DNA of 64,000 bases from Lycium barbarum (taxonomy: Eukaryota; Streptophyta; Magnoliopsida; Solanales; Solanaceae): the NCBI RefSeq assembly GCF_019175385.1, contig NC_083338.1:68394712-68458711 (forward strand), read 5' to 3'. Positions within the stretch are counted from its first letter, which is position 1; the number at the start of each line of letters is the position of its first letter. The notes below the pieces were generated by a model. The model did no database searches and was not told where the DNA came from. It was given only the letters and a program-made list of their open reading frames with translations. A program made the translations under genes and the position numbers. Positions 34,846 through 45,866 of the stretch are shown here, piece after piece.

Positions 34846-35029
34846 GGTATGTATGTTTTAATTTTATGTTTTTGGTCGTGTGTGGCCATAAATGTGTTGA
34901 TATTGTGATATATCCCTGTGAGGTGAAGCTATTGTGGGTTGTTGTAATGGAAAGGTAGTGTCCAAATTACAAAGGAAACTCTGGCAAAAATTTTCCAGGA
35001 TCCCCGAGTGTCGAACATTTGAGGACGAA
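34846..35029 (+). other. 3' untranslated part of C without polypurine tract
   Basis: Carries GGAAACTCTGGCAAAAATT, a motif also found before the PPT in A and, on the minus strand, in E, then CATTTGAGGACGAATGTTACACC. The relatives have CTAAGGGGGGAGAATGTT between the two GAATGTT copies. Here one GAATGTT and the whole PPT are missing, as expected of a deletion between short direct repeats. Confidence 0.8.
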
Positions 35030-37384
35030 TGTTACACCTCGGAAATTTCTCCGTACTTGTATGATGAGTGGAATGATGAAGAGTTTGAGTGAATGATGTT
35101 TTATTAAGTCGGGAATGGCTAATTAAGAATTTTTGGAAATAAGAAAGTCGCGAAAAAAATTTCAGCCCAGTGGTCGTATATGGCACTATACGGCCCGTAA
35201 AGTGATTTACGGACCGTATAGTGCAATCGTCCTCCAGCTTGTCAGAAATCCCAACTTTCTGTAAATGTTGAATATGGTTAAATACGACCCAGTTTACGGC
35301 CCGTAAACCAGGTCGTAAACTGTCATGCTCCTCAGCCAAAACTTTCTGTCTTTGAAATGATTAAAAACGACCATGGAGGACGGACCGTAAACTGCAATTT
35401 ACGACCACTATTCATCCCGACAAGAATTCATTAAAGACCAGATTTTGAATTATTAAAAGAGAACTTAAGCCTCAATTCACGTCATTTCCTTCCACACAAC
35501 TCAAGAGACTTCTAGAGTTCTCCAAATATTTCCTCCACAAGAATTCAAGAGAATCAAAGGAGATATCAAGATTATCAACACCAAATTCATAAAAATAAGT
35601 GTAAGAACACAACAAAGGATCTTCTAAGTCAAGAAATTCCCAAGAAGGTGGAACTAGGGTTTTGGCTAATTGAAGTATTTCCACTTAAGGATTGTTCAAC
35701 CATCATCCAAGGTAAGTTTCATGATTATTCCATGTTGTTTGAAGTATTGGAAAGCTTAGACACTTGAAATGTAGAAGAACATAGAAATGGGTCATTATTG
35801 AGTGTGACATAAATGAATGATAGTGGAATTGAACTATGAATATTGAAGTGTTGTCAGTACTAATACGTTATAAATGATGTTTATATCATGAAACAAGCAT
35901 TAAATGCATGAAAACGCAAGGATGAGCTAGAAGTAGAAATAAGGGAAAATTAGAGGAAAATGGTGGATTTTGCCAAATGTACGTAAATGACAATTGTCGA
36001 TTATGATATTGCGAGTAATATTATGAATGTTGGGAGTTAATATAAAACATGAGAAAAGTGGTAGGAGCGAAGGAAGCGTTGTCCAACTCCTCCTAGAATT
36101 AGCGACGCGTTCTTATAGTTAGTTTACTAATGTTGATACGAATTCTCTTATGAAGGTAACGATGTGAGATCGACGGAGAACAAGTGAGCGATATCTTAGC
36201 TAAACGACCAAGGTATGTGAGGCTAGTCCTTCCTTCTAATGGCATGAATCTTTTAGCTTGAATCCCTATTCCTTTCATGAATTCTTACATTCTAAGAAGT
36301 TAAAAGCTTATGCCTATGAATGCCTATATGAGATAAGCTATACGATATGATGACACTAGAATGATGATGATGATATTCCTTGCCTACACTCACCTTATTT
36401 ACTAGTCCTTCCAAGGTGAGGCGGAGTGTCCATGATGGTTACATAATGTAATCGGGGGATCACGACCTTACGTCATCCCGATAGAGTAAAGTTGATCATG
36501 AGTCTTATATACGCATGATGATAAGATAAGTATTTTATGATAAGCATATACTATGAGAATTTACATTGAGCATGTCATGAGCATTTCACACCGGGCCTAG
36601 TTGGCCGGGCAGACACCGCTTCGGCGGGCGGCGATACGGATACACCACGACCTACGGGCGTGGGCAGACACCACTAGTGGGCGGCATGAGATGGTACCCC
36701 GGACGCGGGAGGCCTGGACGCGGGCTAATATTATTGATTATCACACCGTTCCGACATGGACGGGCAGCTTGCATGTGGTGCATACATGTTATTATGATGA
36801 GTATGAGTAAGACAGCATGGATTACTTCATTTATGATTATCAGTCAGATCCAGATGTCTCATGTTAATGTTATCCTCATATTATTGATGTTTCTTTCATT
36901 ATGTATGCCTCTCATACTCGGTACAATATTCGTATTGACGTCCTTTCTTCGGACGCTGTGTTCATGCCCACAGGTAGACAGGGAGGAGAGCTTGGCCCAG
37001 GTCCTCAGTAGCTGTCAGCTGATAGATAGCACTCCATTGTTCGGAGGTGCTTATGGCTATTCTTTTGATGTACATTCATATATGCATATTTGGGGCATGA
37101 CGGAGTCTTGTTCCGTCTATGTATTCATTATGTTAGTAGAGGCTCGTAGATGCGCAGTGTGGGTTAGATGGTCTCACAAGATGTTTTCATATGTATGTAT
37201 ATTATTTTGATGGCCGAGAGGCAAATGTATATAAGGTATTTATGTTTTGATTAAATATGATTTTCCTACAATTGGTATGTAAAATCGATAAAAGAGTATT
37301 AAATGAGCAAGATAAGTAATAGAGTGAGTGGTGCTTGGTAACTAGCTCCGGGTACCCGTCGCGGCCCCTAGCTGGGTCGTGACA
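35030..37384 (+). repeat. 3' LTR of C (2355 bp)
   Basis: Starts TGTTACACCTCGG, ends TGGGTCGTGACA. Holds the inverted repeat from 35183, the uninterrupted D target site near 35571, AAG|GTATGT near 36212 and the core near 36930-36975. Followed by ATACC (TSD, 37385-37389). Confidence 0.95.
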
Positions 37385-39014
37385 ATACCCGGCCATAACA
37401 AGGCTCAGTATACTCTATTATCATCACTATCATCAATACAGAGATCTTTTACTTATCCCATCTAGGAAGTCTTGAAAGTCATACGTTTTAGCGTTTCTAG
37501 GAATAGGATATTTCAGACATCTTAAATGATTTCGCAATTAGGGAGTTATACCTTTATCTCACCTTGATGGAATAATTACATGAGATGAGACCAATTGTCA
37601 TGAATGGAGTCAAGAATCATCTAGTACGCTCAATATAATCGTGAAAATATCTAGAACTTTAGACTTTGGTACCACCAAACATGAAATGATCATAAGAGTG
37701 TTGAGGATGGTGGAAACATTCTGTCTTGAAATAAGATCAATATTCATATAATAGCATCAAACCATAAACTTTGGGATCTCTAGAATGGGATCATCATCAT
37801 AGGAAACATCTATCCTTAGCGTCATAAGAACGTTGAGAATCATGAACTTCTAGCTCTTTGGGGAATAAGGATGATATGGATAGCATATATGGAAACATAA
37901 CATAGGAATCATGCCTTTTGGAAGAAAGGGTTAGCCTTACATACCTTAACGTCTTCTTAATGACTAAACGTTTTCCTTCAAAGCTTGCAAATTCTACATT
38001 CAAGAGGATTCGTAACAACATTAGTCTTGAAATCATGCTTAAGTTCAAACTAGAGCAACTAAAAAGCTAACGGAAAACAACTCCCAAAAACCATTACCAA
38101 CATGCATAATATCATTATCAAGGAATTATATTCAATTTCATCCAAAATCCTCTTTTCAAATTCATCCATAGTCATCTTCTTCGCCTCAACATCCATGGCT
38201 TCTCTACTTTAGATTTCCTCCTCAATAAGAATTACTAAACCTTTATATCACTTAGAAATATGAGTAGGATGAAGTACATACCTTAAAATAGAGGAACTTC
38301 ACTTCACTCAACTCCCTCTTCAAGACCAACTTCACCACAACTTTAAAAGGAAACAAGGATCATCACCTTCCATGGATTTACCATAAGATTTGATGTTGAT
38401 TCTCTCTTTGGATGGTGTAGAGGGGTGTGGAGTGATTGATAACTTTCAAGAACTCCTTGAAAGACTCTAGAGAGGTGGTAAAATAAGTGTGGAATGTTGG
38501 GAATGAGGTTGGGCTCGTTAAGGATTTAAAAAGGTGGCAAAATCACCCCCGAACCTAATGTGCGAAGAGAATGCGGCCTTGCACACTCAGTGTGTGTCTG
38601 AAATCTCTTCCTCCGCCCACATATGATGTTGGGAAGTGAACACAGCACACTGCCCCTGCATCTCCCGGTTTCGCGAAATAGCATTCTCTTTGATTCGTTT
38701 GACCTCCAATCCTTATGGAACCTTCTTGGGACCTGTATAAAACTTCATTAACTATCCATGGGGCTCTATATATCTTCCTCAAGGTGATGCTAAGCAACAC
38801 ATAGCTCAAATGATACGAAATTTCCGAAAACATGACTCAACCTTAACTTTCTCCGACAAACTTACTTCCTTTGCCTCAAATGGCTTTGGAATCTTAAGGC
38901 ATACTCTTATAATTTTCAAATATCCTTCTTAAACTTATAGGGACTTCATGTACACCCTATACTTACGTTAGTCTATTCATGATGCGAATAACACGAAATT
39001 TCCCAGGTGTAACA
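37385..39014 (-). repeat. 3' LTR of E, proximal part (37385-37389 is the C TSD)
   Basis: Continues the E LTR after C. Minus-strand start TGTTACACCTGGGAAAT at 39014. Contains the tail of the CCGGCCATAACAAGG tandem units, AAG|GTATGT-like donors on the minus strand near 37950 and 38280, and a shortened palindrome zone near 38580-38655. Confidence 0.9.
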
Positions 39015-39016
39015 TT

Positions 39017-39027
39017 CCTCCCCCCTT
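39017..39027 (-). other. Polypurine tract of E
   Basis: Minus strand AAGGGGGGAGG, two bases before the LTR start at 39014, and preceded by AACATTCGAGGACGAATGTT as in A and B. Confidence 0.85.
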
Positions 39028-39220
39028 AAGAACATTCGTCCTCGAATGTTAAACTCTTAAGAATTCTGCTGAAATTTCGCCAGAGTTTCCCCTGTAACTG
39101 TACCACTATCATCCTGTCACAACAGCCCAAAATATACAATGCTTCAACACAATAACAATATTGGCCACACACGACCAAGAAATCATTAAAGAAAGCATTA
39201 CATACTTGAGGACAATGGTG

Positions 39221-39340
39221 TCTCTGTCTGAACATCTTCTCCGGGAGTGGAATTAATTGTGGATATCTAAACTTCATCTCTTCCCCAACTTCCTAAGTCA
39301 TCTCTTTTACCTTCACGTTCTTTCATAATACCTTCATCAA
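39221..39340 (-). pseudogene. Chromodomain-like remnant of E pol
   Basis: Minus-strand translation gives EMT, a stop where C has Trp, EVGEEMKFRYPQL and a short tail, the end of the chromodomain-like region as in C (EEMTWEAEEKM..YPHLF). It shows that E descends from a full element that later lost its pol. Confidence 0.7.
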
Positions 39341-41189
39341 GCTTACATCTATAGCTCTTAATTCACCAACTTGAAGCTATTTGGGAGGTCCGTAGGAACT
39401 TCCTATACGATAACTGTTCTGTAATTCGAATTTAATCACTTGTTACAACTATGGGGAATTATCAATACAATTGCGGAGCATGAATGTGTAAAAGTCCAAA
39501 TATGCGGATTTCCATTATGAGGATAAGTCTATTGAGCTTTCTAAATCATTCTGCATATATTCTTATAAAGTCTCTTAATAATTCTCATAAATCTCTTCGA
39601 AATGAAACTTTGACCTTTCCACAGTTGATATTATCCCATTCTTACAAAGCCACATACAATTAGCCAAGTATGTAAATTCCAAGCCACCCTAACAGGTCTT
39701 TCCAACTTCCGTAAAGATTTAGCATACCTTTTCGCAGTATACCTTCGGGGATTTAAAAATGGGTTCTATCCGCTTATCTATTTCAAAGTGGAGGGCTTTA
39801 CTGGGATGACCTATATTCTTCCGGTCCCTTTGAATATATTGGTCTTCAGGCGCCAGTAAAGAGCTAAGTATCTTAACAGGACAATTTCAGAGATAGTTTA
39901 TATGATCCCTTACAATTGTAACATCCATTTCAGTTCCAGATCCATCCTTATTCTAATTAATGCCACGAGACTGTCTCATACGAATTTACTCCTTATTATC
40001 ATCCTTAACACCACCTCTAACCTTTATTCCCTCACTTAGATTCATCTTACTCTATTTACTTACCACACCGCTTTAATTCATTGGCATCTTGAATTTTCTA
40101 TGTCTGAAATTCTCATATCATCCATAAGCTTTATCTCCTAGGTAATCATACAAATTCATTCTTTTTCATCGTAGGTTGCTATTGTCAAATACTCGCATGC
40201 TTCCAATTAGTTTGTTCTCATTTCGATTTTTCTCTATTGCTAACTCCGCATTCTTCCCTTAACAAAGACATTACTATATCCTAACTCTTCAAGGGCATCC
40301 CTATACAGTGCTTTCCCAACCACTAGTTGACATTGGAACTCCGCATACGTACAACTAGCTCGCGGCGGCTATTTCATTTAACCTCTCATCTTAGTCCCTT
40401 ATCTACTTCGAGTGCCATCTTACTCAATCCTTCTTTACTTTTTCATTACTGGCCTTCATATTACACCCTCCTCCTATTACTCGTTTTCCCATTTCATCTC
40501 TGTAATAGTATCTAGTACAAAATTCTATTCTTCAAAAATCTATTCGATTGCTAATATTCCTTATAAACGCTCATTCTTTAAGCAGGTCTCTTTTAGACTA
40601 CAACTTCGTCTCGTCAATGGAGGCCATATTCTATATCAATCTACGACTTTCTAACTCATTTTCCATCATACAATTAATTCCTCTATAACATTCTCTCATT
40701 CCCTTCATTAACTATAAGCCCTGTACTACTAACTCAATAATCTGCGATGGTAAACTTCTAAAATACCTGTGATGCACTCATGTCTCATATATTCTTATAC
40801 TCGTATCTTTATAAAACATATTGACAATATAGTCTATACCATAAGAAATCCCTTATCAATAACTAACTTATTCGGTGACGTACATCATGCTCGTATTATT
40901 ATTATCTTATCGGTAGTACCTTAGAAGTTATCTCATCGAAACTGCAAGTGATAGATCAATACTATCTTCGATGGCATATAAACATTATTATCACAACATA
41001 TCGTTTTCTTCCCCCACCGTTCTCTGATTGTAATCCCCATTTGACCCACCGTCTAACCACAATTCCGCTCTAATAAGACTCTTTTCTTCTGCCTAACATA
41101 ATTGTTGGGACTTTACAACTTATCGTCATTACATAGCATAAAACCTCTCAAAATCATACTTGCTTAATTTTAACACTTCATCAAAACGA
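39341..41189 (-). other. Unassigned AT-rich filler in E
   Basis: About 1.85 kb between the start of the protease region and the chromodomain remnant, where 3 kb of RT, RNase H and integrase should be. I see no pol motif on either strand, only T/C-rich low-complexity sequence in plus sense and many stops. It may be foreign sequence picked up during reverse transcription or pol decayed beyond recognition. Confidence 0.6.
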
Positions 41190-42544
41190 TAATATACCTG
41201 CGACAACATCGGGTGAAAACTACAAGTCATGTCGACTAGTCAATGTGTAAATACGGTTCTGAGGACTGTTCAAGATAGTCGCTCCCCTGCTACCTCTACC
41301 ATGACCTGCTGATGTCTGAGTGTCTTGTCCCGGAGGGCTCACCGATGACGACAATCTAGCTGCCGATCCAGTAGGCTGCACCATACTTCATCTGCCTAGA
41401 AATAGACACTCACGCATAATATGGCCTGGCTGACGACAGGCATAGCAAACACCCGAACCCAAGTGGCATGGTCCAAAGTGTGGATTACCACATTCTTTAA
41501 GCGGTCTCATCTGACTGGATTTACTCCTATACTAGGAGTTCGAAACTCTAGAGCTTTGACCCGGTCCGGAATAATTAGGGCGATCAAATCTCTAGCCTAC
41601 AAATCGGGGAGGTGCAGTGGTCTGTGAATGGCCTGTGTGTCTAGGATACCGCTGCCTCTGACTTGCTCTAAGCTCGCTAACAAGAGTCGAGGATCGGGCC
41701 CTCTTGCTATAATCCCCATCATACTGGCGCTCCTTCTCCCGCTGTTGCTGCTGCTCTTCTAAATTCTGGGCATGGGCCTGGATGCGAGAGATATCCATAC
41801 CATCCTGAAGTGAAGCTGTCATGCACTTATCCATCAGGTGTGGCCCTAAACCACTCACAAACCGGTACACGCGGTCCCCCATGTCGGCTACCATGGCTGG
41901 AGCATACCTAGCCAATGAATTAAGAGGCTATACTCTCGAGTGCTCATATTTCCTTGTCTGAGATTCAAGAACTTGTCAGCTCTGGCCCATCAAACCTCTG
42001 GCGGCAAATAATGTCGGAGGAAAGCGCATACAAACTCTTGCCATACCGGGGGAGGTGCATTTACCCCTCTAGAAGATATCAAATTGTTATATCAATGACC
42101 CGCAGCATCCCGTAATCTATAGGAGGCCAGCTCTAACGATTCCACATCAGAAGCATGCATTATCCGCAATGTTCCCAGCATCTCATCTGCAAAACTCTGC
42201 AGGTCCTCCTCTGGTTTTGAGCCAAAGAATTCTGAAGGGTTCAAACTAATAAAGTCACGGGCTCTAGCACTGACAGTCCTATCAACATGATCCATACCCT
42301 GCCACTGAGCCTGAGCGGCGAATAACTGAGTCAACAAATGGATGGCCTCTCTCATCTCCTGACCTGAGGCATCTAGTGGAGGAACTGCGGGTGTTGGAGC
42401 TAGAGCTGAGGCTCCTTCCTGCTCCTCTGATGTGAGCGGTGAGAGAGAGGACCGAGATGGAACCTCATTAAGGGACTCACCCTCCTCTATATCTATATCT
42501 GTCTTACCCTTCTGGGCAGCTTTATCTTTCCTCTTCACATGCAT
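41190..42544 (-). pseudogene. Gag and start of protease of E, decayed
   Basis: Starts at ATG 42544 (MHVKRKDKAAQKG) with an acidic N-terminal region and the SARARDFISLNPSEFFGSKPEEDLQ segment of gag. A stop at about 42092 falls where Trp is expected (DAAGH.), and a frameshift precedes LARYAPAMVADM and the TASLQDGMDISRIQAHAQ block. The knuckle CYACRQPGHIMREC (near 41440-41400) keeps all CX2CX4HX4C ligands. The frame continues to SPDVV, just before the protease active site, and similarity ends near 41190. Confidence 0.85.
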
Positions 42545-42657
42545 CGCTGAAAATATAACTCACGGTTAGGAAAAGGAAATTCTTATATCATGGCTCTATC
42601 GCATGATCTATGATGAGAAAGAAAGGTCAATCTTTCCTAAATGCCCCGCAGCCTCCT

Positions 42658-42691
42658 GTTTATAGGTGTGTCGTGCTTCACACCTATAAAC
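42658..42691 (-). promoter_or_regulatory. Post-PBS hairpin (E)
   Basis: In element sense GTTTATAGGTGTG and CACACCTATAAAC form a perfect 13-bp stem, the best of the four copies. The loop is AAGCACGA. Unlike B, D and F its last six bases are not self-complementary, so any dimerisation role may be lost here. Confidence 0.6.
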
Positions 42692-42736
42692 AAGACTCTA
42701 CTGGACACGACTCGTAGACACACCCTAGGACAAACT

Positions 42737-42748
42737 GCTCTGATGCCA
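42737..42748 (-). other. Primer-binding site of E
   Basis: Minus strand TGGCATCAGAGC, one mismatch from the common TGGTATCAGAGC, four bases (AAAG) after the LTR end at 42753. Confidence 0.9.
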
Positions 42749-43420
42749 CTTTTGTCACGACCCAACCTGAGGGCCATGACGGGTACCCGGAGCTAGCCTA
42801 CCAAACACCAACTATCATGCTTTTCTCCATCTATCTTGGTGGACCACATATCTAACTCTAAATTATCACAACCTGAACGGATATAAATTCTCCAAATGAA
42901 ACTCATTTACACGATAATCATCAACTTCATCTCATAAACATATATATATATATATACAAGCCTACAAGGCTACAAAAATAATATGCATTAGAAAGGTCAT
43001 GAAACTTCTAACTATCCACACATGTCTACGAGCCTCTATTTGGAAAACTAAAAATCATAAGGACGGGACAAGACCCTGCCATACCCCAAAATATCCACAA
43101 AAAAAGGATTCCAACAAAATACAGCTCTGAAATAAGTGGAGTGCTTCTTAATCTCCGCTGATGAAGCTTCTAAGGATCAGACCCGTCCCCCTGTCTACTT
43201 GTGGGAATGAATGCAGCGTCCATAAAAGAAAAGACGTCAGTACGAATAATGTACTGAGTATGTAAGGCATCAATAGTAACATGATAAAAGCATAATGAAT
43301 AACATAAGATAAAAGAGCATATATACTTCATAATACCTCTTGATACATCCCCCATGCTTACTTACCCATTTTCTTTCTAGAAGAAGCATTGCATAGTTCA
43401 CATACGTATTTATACAACAC

Positions 43421-43665
43421 TGTACCCGACCATATAGGCTCGGTATTATCCGTACCCGACTATAGTAAGGTTCGGTCATATCCGTACCCGGATATAGCGA
43501 GGCTCGGTGACATCCGTACCCAACTGCAGTGGTATGCGTGCACTAGATATCGTACCCGGCCATATAAGCTCGGTATTAGTCACATCATATCCGTACCCGG
43601 CCATCACAAGGCTCAGCAATATCATACACATTATAGTCGTACCCGGCCATAACAAGGATCGGTAT
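43421..43665 (-). repeat. Diverged tandem units in the E LTR
   Basis: Six or seven units of about 35-40 bp sharing TACCCGGCCATA and AGGCTCGGTAT, with unequal spacing. The same array in the other LTR holds the insertion site of C. Confidence 0.7.
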
Positions 43666-44560
43666 ACTCTATCATAATCACTATCATCACTACGGAGATC
43701 TTTTATTGATACCATCTTGAAAGTCATGAAAGTCATAAGTTCTAGCGTTTCTAGGAATAGGATATTTCAGACATCTTTAATGATTTCGCAATAAGGGAGT
43801 TATGCCTTTATCTCACCTTGATGGAACAATTACATGAGATGACACCAATTGTCATGAATGGAGTCAAGAATCATCTAGTACGCTCAATCCTATCGTGAAA
43901 ATATCTAGAACTTTAGGCTTTGGTACCACCGAACATGAAATGATCATTAGTGTCTTGAGGATGGTGGAATCATGAATATCTTGAAATAAGCTCAATAGTC
44001 AAATAATAGCATCAAACCACAAATTTTGGGATCTCTAGAATGGGATCATCATCATAGGAAACATCTATCCTTAGCATCATAAGAATGTTGAGAATCATGA
44101 ACTTCTCGCTCTTTAGGGAATAAGGATGATATGGATAGCATATATGGAAACATAACATAGGAATCATACCTTTTGGAAGAAATGGTTAGCCTTACATACC
44201 TTCACGTCTTCTTAGTGATAACCGTTTTCCTCCAAAGCTTGCAAACTCTACATTCAAGAGGATTCGTAACAACATTAGTCATGAAAGCACGCTTAAGTTC
44301 AAACTAGAGCAACTAAAAAGCTAACGGAATTTGGGCAGCACTTCCCCTATTTCATCAACTTCTACTATATGGAAAAAAAACCCCAAACACCATTAACAAC
44401 ATCCATAATATCATTATCAAGGAATTACATTCAATTTCATCAAAAATCCTTTTTTCAAATTCATCCATAGTCATCTTCTTCGCCTCAACATCCATGGATT
44501 CTCTACTTTAGATTTCCTCCTCAATAAGCGTTACTAACCTTTATATCACTTAGACATATG

Positions 44561-44565
44561 AGTAG
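44561..44565. repeat. TSD of element F, left copy (AGTAG)
   Basis: AGTAG precedes TGTTATAGCCCGC and is repeated at 51180-51184 after GGTGTGACA. E LTR sequence continues on both sides. Confidence 0.95.
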
Positions 44566-45771
44566 TGTTATAGCCCGCATATTGTACGTTTGGAAATTTC
44601 AAAGTCGACGTGGGAAATAAAGGGCAAGATTATTTCTTAAGAAATCATTTTCATGTACGGGTTGTTATGAGTATTATTTATGACTATTATTAGTATGAAA
44701 ATGGTGTAGAAAGTTAAGGGCAAAATGGTAATATTGAGAAAAGTCGTGGGGCAAAACGGTAATTTCACGAAAATGTCATGAAAGTTCTTGAAAGGGGGCC
44801 ATTTGGCCGTGTGTCACATGTGTGTGGCATAAGTCCACATTTTTACTTAATGGGGGGGGGGGGGGGGGGCTAAAGTTGCAAAGAAGAAAAATTTAGTCTT
44901 CTTAATTTCAAGAAAACTCTAGAGAATTGAGGAAAATAAGGGCATGTGACACCATGTGCCCCTTGTAAATATAAATATAACCAAGTCTTGAAAATAAAGA
45001 CCAAAATCACCACATTATAACTCTAGAAATTTCAAGAGAAAGAGAGGAAGTGAGAGAAGCAACCATTCGGCCATAGGGGCTGGCCGAATTGGTCCTTGGG
45101 GATGCAATGGAGAATATTTCTTGGGGATGCAATGGAGGACATCATCTGAGCACTTTGTACATTCTGTGATCCGTCTGATATGCGACATAAGTAAGTATGA
45201 TTTGTGTCTGGAAGAAAAGGATAATAAGTGTCTGATATTCTGGATAAGGTATTTGTACGTTGTTTTATTTGTTTCAGTCATGGTTCCGTTTTCTGTACTC
45301 ATGTCTTACATACTCAGTACATACTCCGTACTGACCCCCTGTTCTTCGGGGGCTGCGTTTCATGCCGCGCAGGTACCCACAGAGGAATAGATCAGGTTAG
45401 CTGAAGATGATCTAGTGGATTGGCGGCTCCATTTCCTCCAGGAGTGCTGCCGAGTCAGAGTATGTATGCTGTGATGTCTGGTAAGTATTAGAGACTTTGC
45501 AGACAGCGTTGTGGGTAATGGTTGTCAGTCTGTAAGCGGCTCCACCAGCCGATACGTCATTTTGTGTCATGTAGTAAATTCTATATGATTACAGATTTTT
45601 GTTTAATCGTGAACGGTAAGAGAAAAGAAATTATTGTTTAATATGTATTCTACTCGTATTTGATTTTCTGGATCCTAAGGAATTAGGTGTGTAATCAGAG
45701 TCTGCGGGTTCGCTCGGCTCCGTATGTGAGGTCGGGTGCCCATCACACCCTAATAAGGTTAGGGTGTGACA
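44566..45771 (+). repeat. 5' LTR of F with internal deletion (1206 bp)
   Basis: Matches both ends of the 3' LTR but lacks the equivalent of about 48572-50543. At the join an 18-bp stretch CTTGGGGATGCAATGGAG occurs twice (45095-45112 and 45120-45137), the second followed by GACATCATC, as in templated filler at a repaired break. An 18-base G run lies at 44852-44869. Confidence 0.95.
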
Positions 45772-45774
45772 AAG

Positions 45775-45786
45775 TGGAATCAGAGC
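45775..45786 (+). other. Primer-binding site of F
   Basis: TGGAATCAGAGC, one mismatch from TGGTATCAGAGC, three bases after the LTR end. Confidence 0.85.
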
Positions 45787-45832
45787 AGGTCGGTCTAAGG
45801 GTTGTCTGCAAAGTCGTGTTCGGTAGAGTCCT

Positions 45833-45866
45833 GTTTATGGGTGTGAAGCCGGCCACATTTATAAAC
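45833..45866 (+). promoter_or_regulatory. Post-PBS hairpin with palindromic loop (F)
   Basis: Arms GTTTATGGGTGTG (45833-45845) and CACATTTATAAAC (45854-45866) pair at all 13 positions if three G-U pairs are allowed. Loop AA plus GCCGGC, self-complementary but different from the GTGCAC of B and D. Flanked by CCT/AGG, which lengthens the stem. Confidence 0.65.

Larger units (their letters stand above)
18252..37384 (+). mobile_element. Element C: gypsy chromovirus-type element with gag deleted
   Basis: 5' LTR 18252-18835 plus 29420-31234 (split by D), then directly the end of gag and a full but broken pol with chromodomain (to 34845), and 3' LTR 35030-37384. The TSD GTACC/ATACC and the exact continuation of the E LTR to its right confirm the limits. 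PBS, leader, most of gag and the polypurine tract are missing, so it cannot replicate. Confidence 0.9.
42753..44565 (-). repeat. 5' LTR of E, part next to the PBS
   Basis: Plus-strand start TGTCACGACCC is the LTR 3' end. Includes the core region (43185-43265) that the 3' LTR lacks, diverged tandem units with CCCGGCCATA..GGCTCGGTAT (about 43421-43665), and a donor-like site near 44200. Interrupted at AGTAG (44561-44565) by F. Confidence 0.9.

Noticed and set aside
43421..43665. CRISPR-like array (spaced short repeats)
   Set aside because: Units are diverged, spacers are not unique and uniform, and they lie in a plant LTR; they are ordinary tandem repeats.
44852..44869. Long G runs (also 12017-12031 and 48294-48311) as G-quadruplex signals
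   Set aside because: Homopolymer runs of this length are hard to sequence and their exact length is doubtful; those in F are present in both LTRs, but no role can be argued from the sequence.
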